Notes under the pieces: generated by a model
Seen by the model: the letters and a program-made list of their open reading frames with translations, nothing else
Databases searched by the model: none
Told to the model about the DNA's origin: nothing
Shown here: piece by piece, positions 15,562 to 25,410 of the stretch
How positions within the stretch are numbered: the first letter of the stretch is position 1
Layout of the letters: every line of letters begins with the position of its first letter
Made by a program: the position numbers and the translations under genes
NCBI GenBank assembly: GCA_903873705.1
Contig: CAIQPK010000007.1
Location: forward strand, 1-64,000
Direction of reading: 5' to 3'
DNA length: 64,000 nt
Source of the DNA: an uncultured Acidobacteriota bacterium
GTDB taxonomy: Bacteria > Acidobacteriota > Terriglobia > Terriglobales > Acidobacteriaceae

Positions 15562-18153
15562 CTACTTGACCGTGAGCGGAACCGTAAAGGTTGAAACCGT
15601 ACCCGCAGATCCCGTCGCCGTGACGGTAACAGTGCTGGTTCCTGAAGGCGTCGCCAGCACAGTCGGGCCGCCGCCGCCGACCTTGCCGCAAGCGACCATT
15701 CCGGAAGTAATCAGCAGCAATGCCAGCGCCATCCACACCTTGCCGAACCGCAACACATGCTTGCGGCGGCGGATACCGATCCACATCGCAAGCAGCAACC
15801 CAGGCAGGATCGCCAGCGCCTGCCACGGCCCTCGACCGGAACCATACCCTGAGCCGGTAACCGAGATCGGCTGCGGTGCCGCCTGCGTCGTTAGAATGCT
15901 GAGCGCCACCGTGGACGACGTTGTGCAACCCGTTGCCGTAATCGTCGACGGGCTGAATACGCAGCTGCTGCTGGCCGGCAGGCCGGAGCACGAGAATGAA
16001 ATCGTTCCGCTGTAAACGTTCTGCGCCAGGCTGAACGAGTAAAGCGCCGTTCCACCAGCGACTACGCTGCTCTCCATGGTGCTGTTGGCAGTGGCCACAA
16101 AGTTCGGCGTCGAGCTGATGATGTTGGTCACCGACGATGTCGATCCATTGAAGCTGCCATCGCCGCTGTACTTAGCTGTGATCGCATACGACCCGGGAGT
16201 ACTGAAGGTGTTCGTGAGCGTCGCCTTGCCAGCGCTCGAGAGCGTCTGCGGAGTCCCAATCTGGGTACCATTAGCGAAGAACGTGATCGTTCCGGTAGGT
16301 GTTCCCGTGCTCACCACCTGCGCCGTAAACGTGACGGCCGAGGTCGACGACAAGGTGCTAGAAACGCACGTCGAACTCGTCGTGTACCCCAGCGTAGTAC
16401 GCGTCAGGGGCGAAGTAATGTAGGTGCCGCTCAGCGTGAAGTTACCCTTCGCACCCTTCGAACTGGTCGCGGTCAGGGTTCCTGTGAAGGGTCCCAGTGT
16501 GGAAGGCGTTGCTGTCACAGTCACGGTGCAGTCAATCGTCCCGTCCGAATTAGCCGCCAGGCAGCTGAACGCGCCGAGTGAGAAGTTCGCCGAACCTGCG
16601 GTGATGCTGAACGGCGTGGCCGCCGGTGGGTCCGCTGCGGCAAAGTGCACAGCCACAAGCTGGCTTGGCTGATTCGCACCAACGGGGCCAAAGAACGCAC
16701 CGGCTGCTGCCTTGCGGACCGTGCCGGTGGTGGTGTCGGTGATCAACAGATCGCCGTAAGGGTTCACGAAAATACCGGCGGCGCCGCCGGGAACCAGTGT
16801 CGCTCCAGAGCCGCTCAGCTTCGAAAACACAGCCTGCGTGGCCGGGCAGCCGTCACCAACAGCGTCCGTTGCTGCAGCGCAGGGCGCCGTTGCGCCGCCG
16901 GCGACGGGATACATCGCCAGGGTGCCGGCATCCACGCGCCACACGATGCCGTTCGATCCATCCTCAACGTAAAGATTGTTAGCCAGGTCCAGCGCAACGT
17001 CGAACGTGTTGCCGATGCCGAAGCTGCCCGCCTTGCCGCGAGTAACCGTCGTACCCTTGGTGTTCAGAATGCCGGCATATGTCGAAATGATGTTGGCCGG
17101 GGTCACCTTGCCGGTGTTGTAGTTGAAGTAGTTCGCAAAGTAGACATTGCCCGAAGGATCGACAGCCACATCGTAAGGATTGTCCACGTTGGACACGTTC
17201 GCCACAGCGCCATCCAGCCAGCCCGGAACACCGGTCGGGGCGAAGTAGCATCCGCCACGCGACCCCGTTGCCGCCGCTGTAAAGTTCGGGCAGTCGCCCG
17301 AGTTATAGATCTTGGTGTTCAGGTTGCCGTAACCCACAAACTTGTAGATCGCACCCGGAACGATCGTCTGTCCCTGCAGCGTGATCGTCGTTGTACCCAG
17401 GTTCACCACTTCAACGGCCTGGTTGCCTTCATCGGCGATGTACAGATTGCCCGCAGCGTCAAAGGCAATCCCGTAGGGAAAGTTCAAGTAAGACTGCGTC
17501 GCTGCGTTCACCGGCCCGGTGCTGGACGTGTTGCTCGTCTTGTATCCGAAGGCGGGAAAGCCGCTAGCCACGCTATTGCCGGCAATGTTGGTAATCACGC
17601 CGGTGACGTGATCGATTTTGCGTACATCGTCGTTGCCGTTGTCAGAGAAATAGAGGTCACCCGCCGGAGAAAACGCCAGCCCCATGGGTTTGGAAAGCTT
17701 CACCAGGGTAGCCGCGCAGCCATCGCCCAGCGAGTCCAGCGCCACGCCAGTGCCGCAAGCAGCGCCGGTCGCCGGATTCACCGTCGCCCCACCCGCCACC
17801 GTGCTGATCACACCTGTCAGCGGATCGATGCGGCGCACCAGCGCATTCGCAGTGTCCGAAAAATAAATGCCGCCGGTATGGTCCGTGGTCACGAAGCGCG
17901 GCGCATTCAATGCAACCTCCGTGGCCAGACACCCATCACCTACGGCATCGGTGGACTTGAACCCCGACACCGGGCAGGTCGCGCCCGCCGCAGGACTCGA
18001 CGTCGCTCCGCCGGCAACAATGCTCAGCGAGTAGGGGAGAAGGGTGGGCGTCACCTGCGCCGAAGACGCCAGGCTCAAACAGAGAACGGCGGCGGAAACA
18101 GCGAGGAAGCGTGGTGCGAGGCCTTTAAAACCATTGCGGGGAAAAGTGGACAC
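15562..18153 (-). CDS. Secreted NHL-repeat / Ig-like domain protein with C-terminal membrane anchor
   Basis: Repeated NHL-like units (GVAFDAAGNLYIADEGNQAVEVV); Ig-like repeat; C-terminal TM segments and ACGKVGGGG. Confidence 0.85.
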   Translation of the reverse strand: MSTFPRNGFKGLAPRFLAVSAAVLCLSLASSAQVTPTLLPYSLSIVAGGATSSPAAGATCPVSGFKSTDAVGDGCLATEVALNAPRFVTTDHTGGIYFSDTANALVRRIDPLTGVISTVAGGATVNPATGAACGTGVALDSLGDGCAATLVKLSKPMGLAFSPAGDLYFSDNGNDDVRKIDHVTGVITNIAGNSVASGFPAFGYKTSNTSSTGPVNAATQSYLNFPYGIAFDAAGNLYIADEGNQAVEVVNLGTTTITLQGQTIVPGAIYKFVGYGNLNTKIYNSGDCPNFTAAATGSRGGCYFAPTGVPGWLDGAVANVSNVDNPYDVAVDPSGNVYFANYFNYNTGKVTPANIISTYAGILNTKGTTVTRGKAGSFGIGNTFDVALDLANNLYVEDGSNGIVWRVDAGTLAMYPVAGGATAPCAAATDAVGDGCPATQAVFSKLSGSGATLVPGGAAGIFVNPYGDLLITDTTTGTVRKAAAGAFFGPVGANQPSQLVAVHFAAADPPAATPFSITAGSANFSLGAFSCLAANSDGTIDCTVTVTATPSTLGPFTGTLTATSSKGAKGNFTLSGTYITSPLTRTTLGYTTSSTCVSSTLSSTSAVTFTAQVVSTGTPTGTITFFANGTQIGTPQTLSSAGKATLTNTFSTPGSYAITAKYSGDGSFNGSTSSVTNIISSTPNFVATANSTMESSVVAGGTALYSFSLAQNVYSGTISFSCSGLPASSSCVFSPSTITATGCTTSSTVALSILTTQAAPQPISVTGSGYGSGRGPWQALAILPGLLLAMWIGIRRRKHVLRFGKVWMALALLLITSGMVACGKVGGGGPTVLATPSGTSTVTVTATGSAGTVSTFTVPLTVK

Positions 18154-18493
18154 GAAGTGAAGCTCCTGAGCACTGCGGGTTGAAGAAGAGGAAGGGCATA
18201 CTTTGCACCATTCCCAGCGACTTGGTCAAGCCAGCCATAAGGCAACCGCTGCGTACATCCGGATTCCAGCAACGCTGAAAATGCTTTGAGGAACCGCCGG
18301 AAGCGATGGTGCCAGATCACAAAAATGCAATCGATGCCTCAAGGTTAGCACCGTGACAGCCGGTCTAAACGGCAATGACATGAAAATATCGCACACCGAT
18401 GTAACGTTTTCGTCATCTTGAGGAAATCTGCGCCGCAATAACCCAAAACCTCTTAAAGGGCAGCTTCTTTCGCCGCATTGCGGCACACCAGCT

Positions 18494-19168
18494 CTACTCG
18501 TCGCTTTCACCCTCTTCGATGAGCGAACTCGTCCCCACCACATCAAAAGTAATCGGCTCGCCACCATTCGGCTGCAACGTGGCCCGTATAGGCAATCGCT
18601 GCCACCGGCTCGGCCCACAGGCCGGATGAGGCGTTGAAGGCAGGGGCCACTTGCTGATCACCCTCTCCGCCACGGCCTTGCGCGATCCCACCTGCGCGAC
18701 CACGGCAACCAGCCCACCGCGCGCCGTGGTCGTAATCCCACAATAGGCCGCGTAATCCCGAAACCACGTCACCTCAGACACTTCAGGGTCGAACGCGGGC
18801 AGATGCAGCGCCGTAATCCGGCCCGTCGACCGGTCCACCAGCAGCCACGGCCCCGGTTGCCAGCTCCAGCGGGCGGCCTCGCCCGGCAGGGCATCGTTCA
18901 GCCGTAACGCCCGCCGTATGGTAAAGCTGCGGTCCGTCACCTCGTGCAGATCGCCCACCGTCCACTCGCGTTGCACATTATCGACCAGCAACGGACGCAC
19001 TCTTAGCATCGCCGAAGTCTCTGCTCCAGGTCCCGCATCTGCTGGTATATAAGGCACTTTGCGCGACGGACCGAGCGCGACGACGTGGATCCGCGGAGCC
19101 GCCTTCGCAGAGGCACCCAGACATCCGTACAACAGCAGTGGCACAACAGCCCGAACAAGTTTCTGCAT
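18494..19168 (-). CDS. Hypothetical secreted protein
   Basis: Start MQKLVRAVVPLLLYGCLGASAKAAPRIHVVALGPSRKVPY; signal peptide; no family recognised. Confidence 0.6.
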   Translation of the reverse strand: MQKLVRAVVPLLLYGCLGASAKAAPRIHVVALGPSRKVPYIPADAGPGAETSAMLRVRPLLVDNVQREWTVGDLHEVTDRSFTIRRALRLNDALPGEAARWSWQPGPWLLVDRSTGRITALHLPAFDPEVSEVTWFRDYAAYCGITTTARGGLVAVVAQVGSRKAVAERVISKWPLPSTPHPACGPSRWQRLPIRATLQPNGGEPITFDVVGTSSLIEEGESDE

Positions 19169-19429
19169 GGCGAGCAGGGTAGTCCAATTGCCACAGCCCG
19201 GCAAGGCCAAACGTCTTCCACCGCCTTTCCACAGGGAGGTATCCAATCAGGCGCGGGTACCCCTCAACGGAACAGAAATGCCCGCTCTCAAAGGAGTATC
19301 GTTGACCAGAAGAGCGGTGTTCCAGCCACAGACGACGCGGCCGCGAGCAAATTCAAGCAGCATCGGTCAAGGCACGCCAGCACCGAGCAAAAGACCCCAG
19401 AACCAGGAACACGAAAGGAAACAGTGACT

Positions 19430-19951
19430 ATGTGGAAACCCAATCAGCCCGCCGGCGGAAGCTCGTCCACTCCGGAGCCAGTGCGTCCGGCAACACCTGC
19501 AGCGCCCGGCTACACCGGCGCAACCCCCGCCGCTAGTGGCGCCGCTGGTGCCGTACCCGCCGGGGAACAGGCCACCATCGGCAAAAGCCTGGTCGTAAAG
19601 GGCGAGGTCTCCGGTTCCGAGTCCCTGTACATCGACGGCAAGGTGGAAGGCGCCATCAATCTTCCCGGCAACCGCGTCACTGTCGGCCGCAACGGCCAGG
19701 TAGCCGCCAACATCATGGCCCGCGAAGTGGTCGTGCTGGGCAAGGTCCGCGGCAACGTCCACGCCTCTGACCGCGTCGACATTCGCAGCGAAGGCTCGCT
19801 CACCGGCGACGTCATCGCTGCCCGCATCTCCATCGAAGACGGCGCCTTCTTCAAAGGCGGCATCGACATCCGCAAACCCGGCGCCGAAGCCAAGCCCGGA
19901 ACCCCCGGAGCGGCGGCGGCAGCCGAGCCCATTCCCGCAACCGAAAGCTAA
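19430..19951 (+). CDS. Bactofilin / polymer-forming cytoskeletal protein
   Basis: ATIGKSLVVKGEVSGSESLYIDGKVEGAINLPGNRVTVGRNGQVAANIMAREVVVLGKVRGNVHASDRVDIRSEGSLTGDV. Confidence 0.93.
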   Translation: MWKPNQPAGGSSSTPEPVRPATPAAPGYTGATPAASGAAGAVPAGEQATIGKSLVVKGEVSGSESLYIDGKVEGAINLPGNRVTVGRNGQVAANIMAREVVVLGKVRGNVHASDRVDIRSEGSLTGDVIAARISIEDGAFFKGGIDIRKPGAEAKPGTPGAAAAAEPIPATES

Positions 19952-19970
19952 ACTACTCCGCCAACAGCAC

Positions 19971-20001
19971 AAAGCCCCGGCGACATGCGCTCCGGGGCTT
20001 T
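19971..20001. terminator. Hairpin terminator between convergent genes
   Basis: AAAGCCCCGG-CGACATGCGCT-CCGGGGCTTT. Confidence 0.75.
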
Positions 20002-20017
20002 GCTGCGTCTGGAGCTG

Positions 20018-20686
20018 TTACAGATGCGCAGGCTGCGCAGCGGCACGCCGCAGCTCGTTGATGCGATTGAAGTGGTACTGAAAATAGAGGCCGCCAAAAA
20101 CCAGCGTCATGAACCAGGAGAGCGTTAGCCCAATCGGCTCCTCCCGCGAGAAGTGCGTGCGCAGTGTCCGGCGCATCGAGAAGCGCGCCAGGATGCGCAT
20201 GAAAAATGTTGCCACACCAATCACCGTCGCATGGGTCGAAACCAGACGCGGCATACCGGAGAAGTCGTGCACCACGAAGGAGTACAGCGACGGAGAATTC
20301 ACGATGAACAACAACGCCGCAACGCAGAAGTAAAGCAGCGCCCTGCTCTCGGGTTCAACACGTCTCAGCCAGAAGCCTTCGTAAATGTCCCACATGACGA
20401 AGAAAGAGCCCAGCGTAATGCACTCCAGCACCAACGCCATGACCCACGGAATATCTGGCGGCGCCGGTAGATCCAGCCGCAACCCCGCAGGATCCAGCGG
20501 CGGGCTCTTCGACTTCTTCGCCTTCTTCTGCTTGGGCAGCAGCTTGCTCAGCGGCACCCACTTCGTCATGCCGTCCGTGCACGCCAGGTCCGTCTCTACC
20601 AGATAGCCGCTGCTAAGGTACGTGCGCACCTCTGCTTCGGTATAAGGACCGTACGTCTGACCTTCGCGGGCAATGCGATATTCCAT
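20018..20686 (-). CDS. GYF_2-like domain membrane protein
   Basis: MEYRIAREGQTYGPYTEAEVRTYLSSGYLVETDLACTDGMTKWVPL plus several TM helices. Confidence 0.75.
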   Translation of the reverse strand: MEYRIAREGQTYGPYTEAEVRTYLSSGYLVETDLACTDGMTKWVPLSKLLPKQKKAKKSKSPPLDPAGLRLDLPAPPDIPWVMALVLECITLGSFFVMWDIYEGFWLRRVEPESRALLYFCVAALLFIVNSPSLYSFVVHDFSGMPRLVSTHATVIGVATFFMRILARFSMRRTLRTHFSREEPIGLTLSWFMTLVFGGLYFQYHFNRINELRRAAAQPAHL

Positions 20687-20738
20687 GGACTTCCCTGAAC
20701 TGAGAGCGTTAGGGAAATCCTATCGCACTGCACCCGCT

Positions 20739-21185
20739 TTAGGATTTAGCGGCAGCTTCCAGCACAGCGACATCAAGCTTGATCATGCTCATCATCGCCT
20801 TCATCGATGCCGGGTGGCTCACCAGTTCCGCGATGTTCTCCGGCACCACCTGCCAGCACAGCCCGAACTTGTCCTTGATCCAGCCGCAGGCCAGCGGCGT
20901 CCCTTCCAGCTTCTCCCAGTAGTCATCAATCTCGGCCTGATCCCGGCAGGCAAGCGAGAACGAAAACGCTTCGGTCAGCTTTTGCGACGGGCCGCCGTTC
21001 ATGAACGTCATTTCCTGGCCCGCAAGCTCGATCGAAATCGTCAGCAGCGACCCTTCCGGAGCCTGTCCACCAGGCCCCCAGCGCAGCTCATCCGTCTTTT
21101 TCGCATCAGGGAAAATTGAAAAGTAGAAGTTGGCTGCATCTTCCGCTTCGTTGTTGAACCAGAGAAAGGGAGTGATCTTGTTCAT
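20739..21185 (-). CDS. VOC-family / PhnB-like protein
   Basis: MNKITPFLWFNNEAEDAANFYFSIFPDAKKTDELRWGPGG...FSLACRDQAEIDDYWEKL...CGWIKDKFGLCWQVVP. Confidence 0.9.
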   Translation of the reverse strand: MNKITPFLWFNNEAEDAANFYFSIFPDAKKTDELRWGPGGQAPEGSLLTISIELAGQEMTFMNGGPSQKLTEAFSFSLACRDQAEIDDYWEKLEGTPLACGWIKDKFGLCWQVVPENIAELVSHPASMKAMMSMIKLDVAVLEAAAKS

Positions 21186-21204
21186 GGCATTCCTCGTTGG
21201 AAAG

Positions 21205-21684
21205 TTATGTGTTTTTGACACGCGCCACAAGCAGACGCCGCAACTCATCCGCCTGCTCAGAACTTAGGACGCGCTTCGGGATAAACTGCGCTGCACCCTT
21301 TTGTACAAATAAAAGAAACAGCTTCGGCGTTTCCCGATAGCGAAGGAACGCCTCCCACTTGACGTCGGCGCTGCTCACGTTAGTGTCCACATGCACGCCG
21401 GCAGCGCCGAACGTCCACGTCATCTCACGCAGGATCATACGCCGAGCCCGATAGTATGGGCCTCCCCAGGCGAGCAGTAAAAAGATGACTCCGCAAAAAG
21501 TAATGGGTGTCATGACAGCGATCCGCTGCGCTCCGGAACCGTGAAGCAACTCGTCGAAATTCGACCATGCCGAAAACACCAGCAAGGCCGCCCATAAGCA
21601 AAAAAGAAACCAGCGCGTCTTCCCGCTCATGGCAATATTGGCATCCACGAAGTCGCGGCGCGTGATCTGGTAAGACACAGTCAT
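21205..21684 (-). CDS. YcxB-like membrane protein
   Basis: Two TM helices followed by MTWTFGAAGVHVDTNVSSADVKWEAFLRYRETPKLFLLFVQKGAAQFIPKRVLS. Confidence 0.7.
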   Translation of the reverse strand: MTVSYQITRRDFVDANIAMSGKTRWFLFCLWAALLVFSAWSNFDELLHGSGAQRIAVMTPITFCGVIFLLLAWGGPYYRARRMILREMTWTFGAAGVHVDTNVSSADVKWEAFLRYRETPKLFLLFVQKGAAQFIPKRVLSSEQADELRRLLVARVKNT

Positions 21685-21840
21685 GCCGACATATTATCCG
21701 AGATGAGCTATCCCACACGCGACGCCGCCGGCTTGATCTTTCCGAACGGCACACACGCAGAAACACAGAAGCCCGGCGGTTACCGGGCGGCTGGTCGTTC
21801 TCGTCACCGGTGGTTGACCGGCGGTGCCTGGGGTGGGCGA

Positions 21841-22932
21841 TCAATGCTTCCGGAAGTCGATAACCACGCGCGCGGCGACATCGCCATGATGAAGGCGTGC
21901 AAAGACATCGTTAATGGCCGAGAGCGGCTGGAGTTCGATATCGGCCTTGACCTTGCCGTCGACCGCGAACTGCAGCGCTTCCGCCATGTCCTTGCGCGTG
22001 CCGACAAACGACCCACGCACCGTGATGCAGTTTGCCACCACGTCGAACAGCGGAAACGGAAAGTCCCCCGCAGGCAGCCCGACCAACACGCAGGTGCCAT
22101 GCTTGCGCACCATCGCCACACCCTGTTTGAACGCAATGAGCGATGGCGCGGTAATGAGCACGCCATGCGTCCCGCCGCCAGTCCCAGCCTTTACCGCCGC
22201 ACCTGCGTCGGGGACCGTGCGTGCGTTCACGACCAGCTCCGCACCCAGCGCGGTAGCGTGCGCCAGCTTCGCGTCGTCGATATCCACCGCGCAGACACGC
22301 AGCCCCATCGCGATCGCATACTGAATGGCAAGATGCCCCAGTCCGCCACAACCGGAAATCGTGACCCACTCCCCAGGACGCGCGCCGGTCTCCTTCAACC
22401 CCTTGTAGGTGGTAACGCCTGCGCAGATAAGCGGCGCCGCCTCATCCGGTCGGAGCCCTGCCGGAATATGCGCCACGTACTTCGGATCAGCCAGCACGTA
22501 CTCAGCGAAACCGCCGTTACGCGTATACCCACCGAACTGCGCGCCCGGACATACCGTCTCCCACGCACTCAGGCAATACTCGCAATGCCCGCACGCGGAG
22601 TAGAGCCAGGGCACACCGACACGGTCACCCACCTTCACAAGGCTGACGCCCGCGCCCACCTCGGTCACCATACCGATGGCCTCGTGGCCGGGAATGAATG
22701 GCGGCACGGGCTTCAGCGGCCAGTCCCCATCCGCGGCGTGAAGGTCGGTGTGGCACACCCCGCAGGCTTCCGTCTTAATCAGGATCTGGCCCGGTCCAAC
22801 AGTGGGAATTTCTACCTCCCGCAGCACCAGCGGATGTCCGAACGCTTCGACCACAGCGGCATGCATGGTGCGCTTGAAGCGCGATGGGTTGGGAGTTGCG
22901 ACGACGGTGGGATCGAATGTGAGCGCAGCCAT
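21841..22932 (-). CDS. Zinc-dependent alcohol dehydrogenase
   Basis: KTEACGVCHTDLHAADGDWP...GHEAIGMV...GVPWLYSACGHCEYCLSAWETVCPGA...SGCGGLGHLAIQYA. Confidence 0.93.
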   Translation of the reverse strand: MAALTFDPTVVATPNPSRFKRTMHAAVVEAFGHPLVLREVEIPTVGPGQILIKTEACGVCHTDLHAADGDWPLKPVPPFIPGHEAIGMVTEVGAGVSLVKVGDRVGVPWLYSACGHCEYCLSAWETVCPGAQFGGYTRNGGFAEYVLADPKYVAHIPAGLRPDEAAPLICAGVTTYKGLKETGARPGEWVTISGCGGLGHLAIQYAIAMGLRVCAVDIDDAKLAHATALGAELVVNARTVPDAGAAVKAGTGGGTHGVLITAPSLIAFKQGVAMVRKHGTCVLVGLPAGDFPFPLFDVVANCITVRGSFVGTRKDMAEALQFAVDGKVKADIELQPLSAINDVFARLHHGDVAARVVIDFRKH

Positions 22933-23057
22933 GGTGGAACCTCCCGAATCAACGGCTAGAGTTGCCGCGAATCACGATGCAGGATGAGCCTAGGCCCGCG
23001 CCCTGAGCGTTGGCTGTGATGCCAAGCACGGTTGTTGTGTGCTGTTTTGCTCGTGGA

Positions 23058-23684
23058 TTAGTGAACGAGCGCGCCGGAAATGTCTTCCGGCCCCGGCAAA
23101 TTGCCGCCAGCGTGACGAAGCCATCCCAGCGAAATTGCCTCGACGACCTGCAGGTCCGTGACTTCGAACCCGAGCCGTGCGGCTTCCGGTGAGAGAGCAT
23201 CGAGTAAAGCAGTGGCAAAGCTGCTGGGCGCCAGGACGATGTTGGCGCTCGCGTGCTGTCGCGCGGTAACAATCAGCGCGCGACGAACCTGCACAAAAAG
23301 CGCATCGTTCGCGTTGGTGCTCCGGGTGTAGTAGACCCCCGCGTCCGCAATGCGGTATTCCACGGTCAGGCTGACGCGGACGATGCCATTATCAGCGCCG
23401 ATCACCTCCACGCCGGCCAGCTGTATCGGTCGTACCCGCATGTCGCAGAGGATGATGTGCTGCTTCGGCCGCACCCAAGCCGTGCCCGGTTCCGCGATGC
23501 GAACGATTCGATCCCCTTCAACGATGACGCCACGTTGATTGGGCAGGACCATCTCGCGTTTCGGAATCAGGAATCGACCGCTGAGGAAGCGATAAACCAC
23601 CCCCGCAACCATGACCAGCAAGCCCACTTCAACAGCCACGCCGGCAACAATTTCCGAGACCGATTCCAGGAGCACCATAGCCAT
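23058..23684 (-). CDS. SPFH/stomatin-like membrane protein, short form
   Basis: Single N-terminal TM then VLPNQRGVIVEGDRIVRIAEPGTAWVRPKQHIILCDMRVRPIQLAGVEVIGADNGIVRVSLTVEYRIADA. Confidence 0.7.
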   Translation of the reverse strand: MAMVLLESVSEIVAGVAVEVGLLVMVAGVVYRFLSGRFLIPKREMVLPNQRGVIVEGDRIVRIAEPGTAWVRPKQHIILCDMRVRPIQLAGVEVIGADNGIVRVSLTVEYRIADAGVYYTRSTNANDALFVQVRRALIVTARQHASANIVLAPSSFATALLDALSPEAARLGFEVTDLQVVEAISLGWLRHAGGNLPGPEDISGALVH

Positions 23685-23707
23685 GCTGAAAGTCTACTAG
23701 GGACGCC

Positions 23708-25363
23708 TCATCCTAACGCGATCAGAATGCCCTCGTTGCCTTCCACCATCTGCTCGGATTCCGTCGTCGCACCGGCTCCATCCAGGATCGTCGTCAGCAG
23801 CACGGTGCCGCGCGGCACATACGTCGTCACCGGCTCGTCGCCAAAATTCAACAGCACCAGGAAATCCGTGGAGTGACCATCCTCCAGCGCAACCCGGCGA
23901 TAACGCAGCAGCGTTCCCTCAACCGTCACGTCGGCGATCTCGCCCGCATGCAACGTGTCATGCTGCCGCCGCAGATGCAGCAGTGTGCGATACAGCGTGA
24001 ACAGCGAGCGCGAGTCTTTCGCCTGCGTCGCCGCATTCAGCGTCGCATAGCTGTCCAGCATCGGCAGCCACGGCTCGGACTCCGGTGGCGTGAACCCTGC
24101 GTGCGGTGCATCCACCCACAGCATCGGCGACCGCTCCGGGTCGCGTCCTCGTCCCTTGCCCGGCTCATTCTTCTCGGCAGGATCCTGCACCTGCTCGGGC
24201 GCAATCGGTACATCCGTCATACCCAGCTCATCGCCGTAATAGAGCGTTGGCGTTCCACGCAGCGTCAGCAGCAGCATCGCCGCCACGCGCGCCTGCGCCG
24301 CGCCTACACGCGTAGCCAGCCGCGACTGATCATGATTCCCCAGCACATAATTCGGCCACGCTCCCGCGGGCAGCAGTCGCTCGTACTCCTGCACAATCCC
24401 GGCCACAGCAGACGCCTCCCAGTGCGTCTGGATCAGGTGAAAATTAAACGGTAGATGCGCTCCACTCAACTGCGGCACAGCCTCATCCGTCTTCGTTCCA
24501 GGTCCGTAATAACGCACCAACTCCGGCAGCGGCAGGTAGATTTCCCCAATCAGCACCCGGCCTCCAGCATAGCCATCCATCATCGTCCGCATCTCGCGCA
24601 CAATGTCATGCGTCTCCGGCCGGTCAGACGTAAACTTCGGAACCACGCTGGCATGATCCTGCCAGCTGGGGTTCCAATCCGGGTTGCGCGGATTGCTGCG
24701 GAAATCCGCGTCCTTGATCAGCAGCCACAACACATCCATGCGAAAACCATCGACGCCACGATCCAGCCAGAACCGCATCGCCGCATACATCGCCGCGCGC
24801 ACATCCGGATTGCGCCAGTTCAAATCAGGCTGCTGCTTCAGAAACGAGTGCAGATAGAATTGCTCAGTCGCTTCATCCCACGTCCACGCCGAGCCACCGA
24901 AGTGCGACATCCAGTTGTTCGGCACGCGCTCACGGGCCGGGTGCCAGTCGTCCCCCGGAGGCGCAGGGTTGTGCCACAGGTACCAGTCGCGCTTGCGATT
25001 GCTCCGCGACGAACGCGACTCCAAGAACCACGGATGCTGGTCCGAAGTGTGGTTCGGCACAAAATCGAGAATGAGCTTGAGCCCGCGTTGGTGCGCCGCA
25101 GCGATCAACTCATCAAAATCAGCGAGCGAGCCGAACAACGGATCGACATCCGTGTAGTCAGCCACGTCATACCCGAAGTCCGCCATCGGCGACGGATAGA
25201 ACGGCGAAATCCACACCGCATCAACACCCAGCGTGACGAGGTAGTCGAGCCGCGCCGTAATCCCCCGCAGATCGCCCACACCATCGCCGTTTGTGTCTTG
25301 AAAGCTACGCGGATAAACCTGGTAGATAACGCCGGTCTGCCACCACAGTGGAGCATTTGCCAT
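23708..25363 (-). CDS. GH13 alpha-glucosidase / alpha-amylase family protein
   Basis: WWQTGVIYQVYPRSFQDTNGDGVGDLRGI...LDFVPNHTS...GVDGFRMDVLW...VLIGEIYLP...YVLGNHDQSR. Confidence 0.93.
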   Translation of the reverse strand: MANAPLWWQTGVIYQVYPRSFQDTNGDGVGDLRGITARLDYLVTLGVDAVWISPFYPSPMADFGYDVADYTDVDPLFGSLADFDELIAAAHQRGLKLILDFVPNHTSDQHPWFLESRSSRSNRKRDWYLWHNPAPPGDDWHPARERVPNNWMSHFGGSAWTWDEATEQFYLHSFLKQQPDLNWRNPDVRAAMYAAMRFWLDRGVDGFRMDVLWLLIKDADFRSNPRNPDWNPSWQDHASVVPKFTSDRPETHDIVREMRTMMDGYAGGRVLIGEIYLPLPELVRYYGPGTKTDEAVPQLSGAHLPFNFHLIQTHWEASAVAGIVQEYERLLPAGAWPNYVLGNHDQSRLATRVGAAQARVAAMLLLTLRGTPTLYYGDELGMTDVPIAPEQVQDPAEKNEPGKGRGRDPERSPMLWVDAPHAGFTPPESEPWLPMLDSYATLNAATQAKDSRSLFTLYRTLLHLRRQHDTLHAGEIADVTVEGTLLRYRRVALEDGHSTDFLVLLNFGDEPVTTYVPRGTVLLTTILDGAGATTESEQMVEGNEGILIALG

Positions 25364-25410
25364 AGGGATAGCATCCTACCGCAAACCCTCTGCAGGCGTA
25401 GCATAAAGCC

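Noticed and set aside
16645-18183. 512-aa plus-strand ORF
   Set aside because: Antisense shadow of the NHL/Ig protein, with biased composition.
21703-22959. 418-aa plus-strand ORF
   Set aside because: Antisense of the alcohol dehydrogenase, which has clear family motifs.
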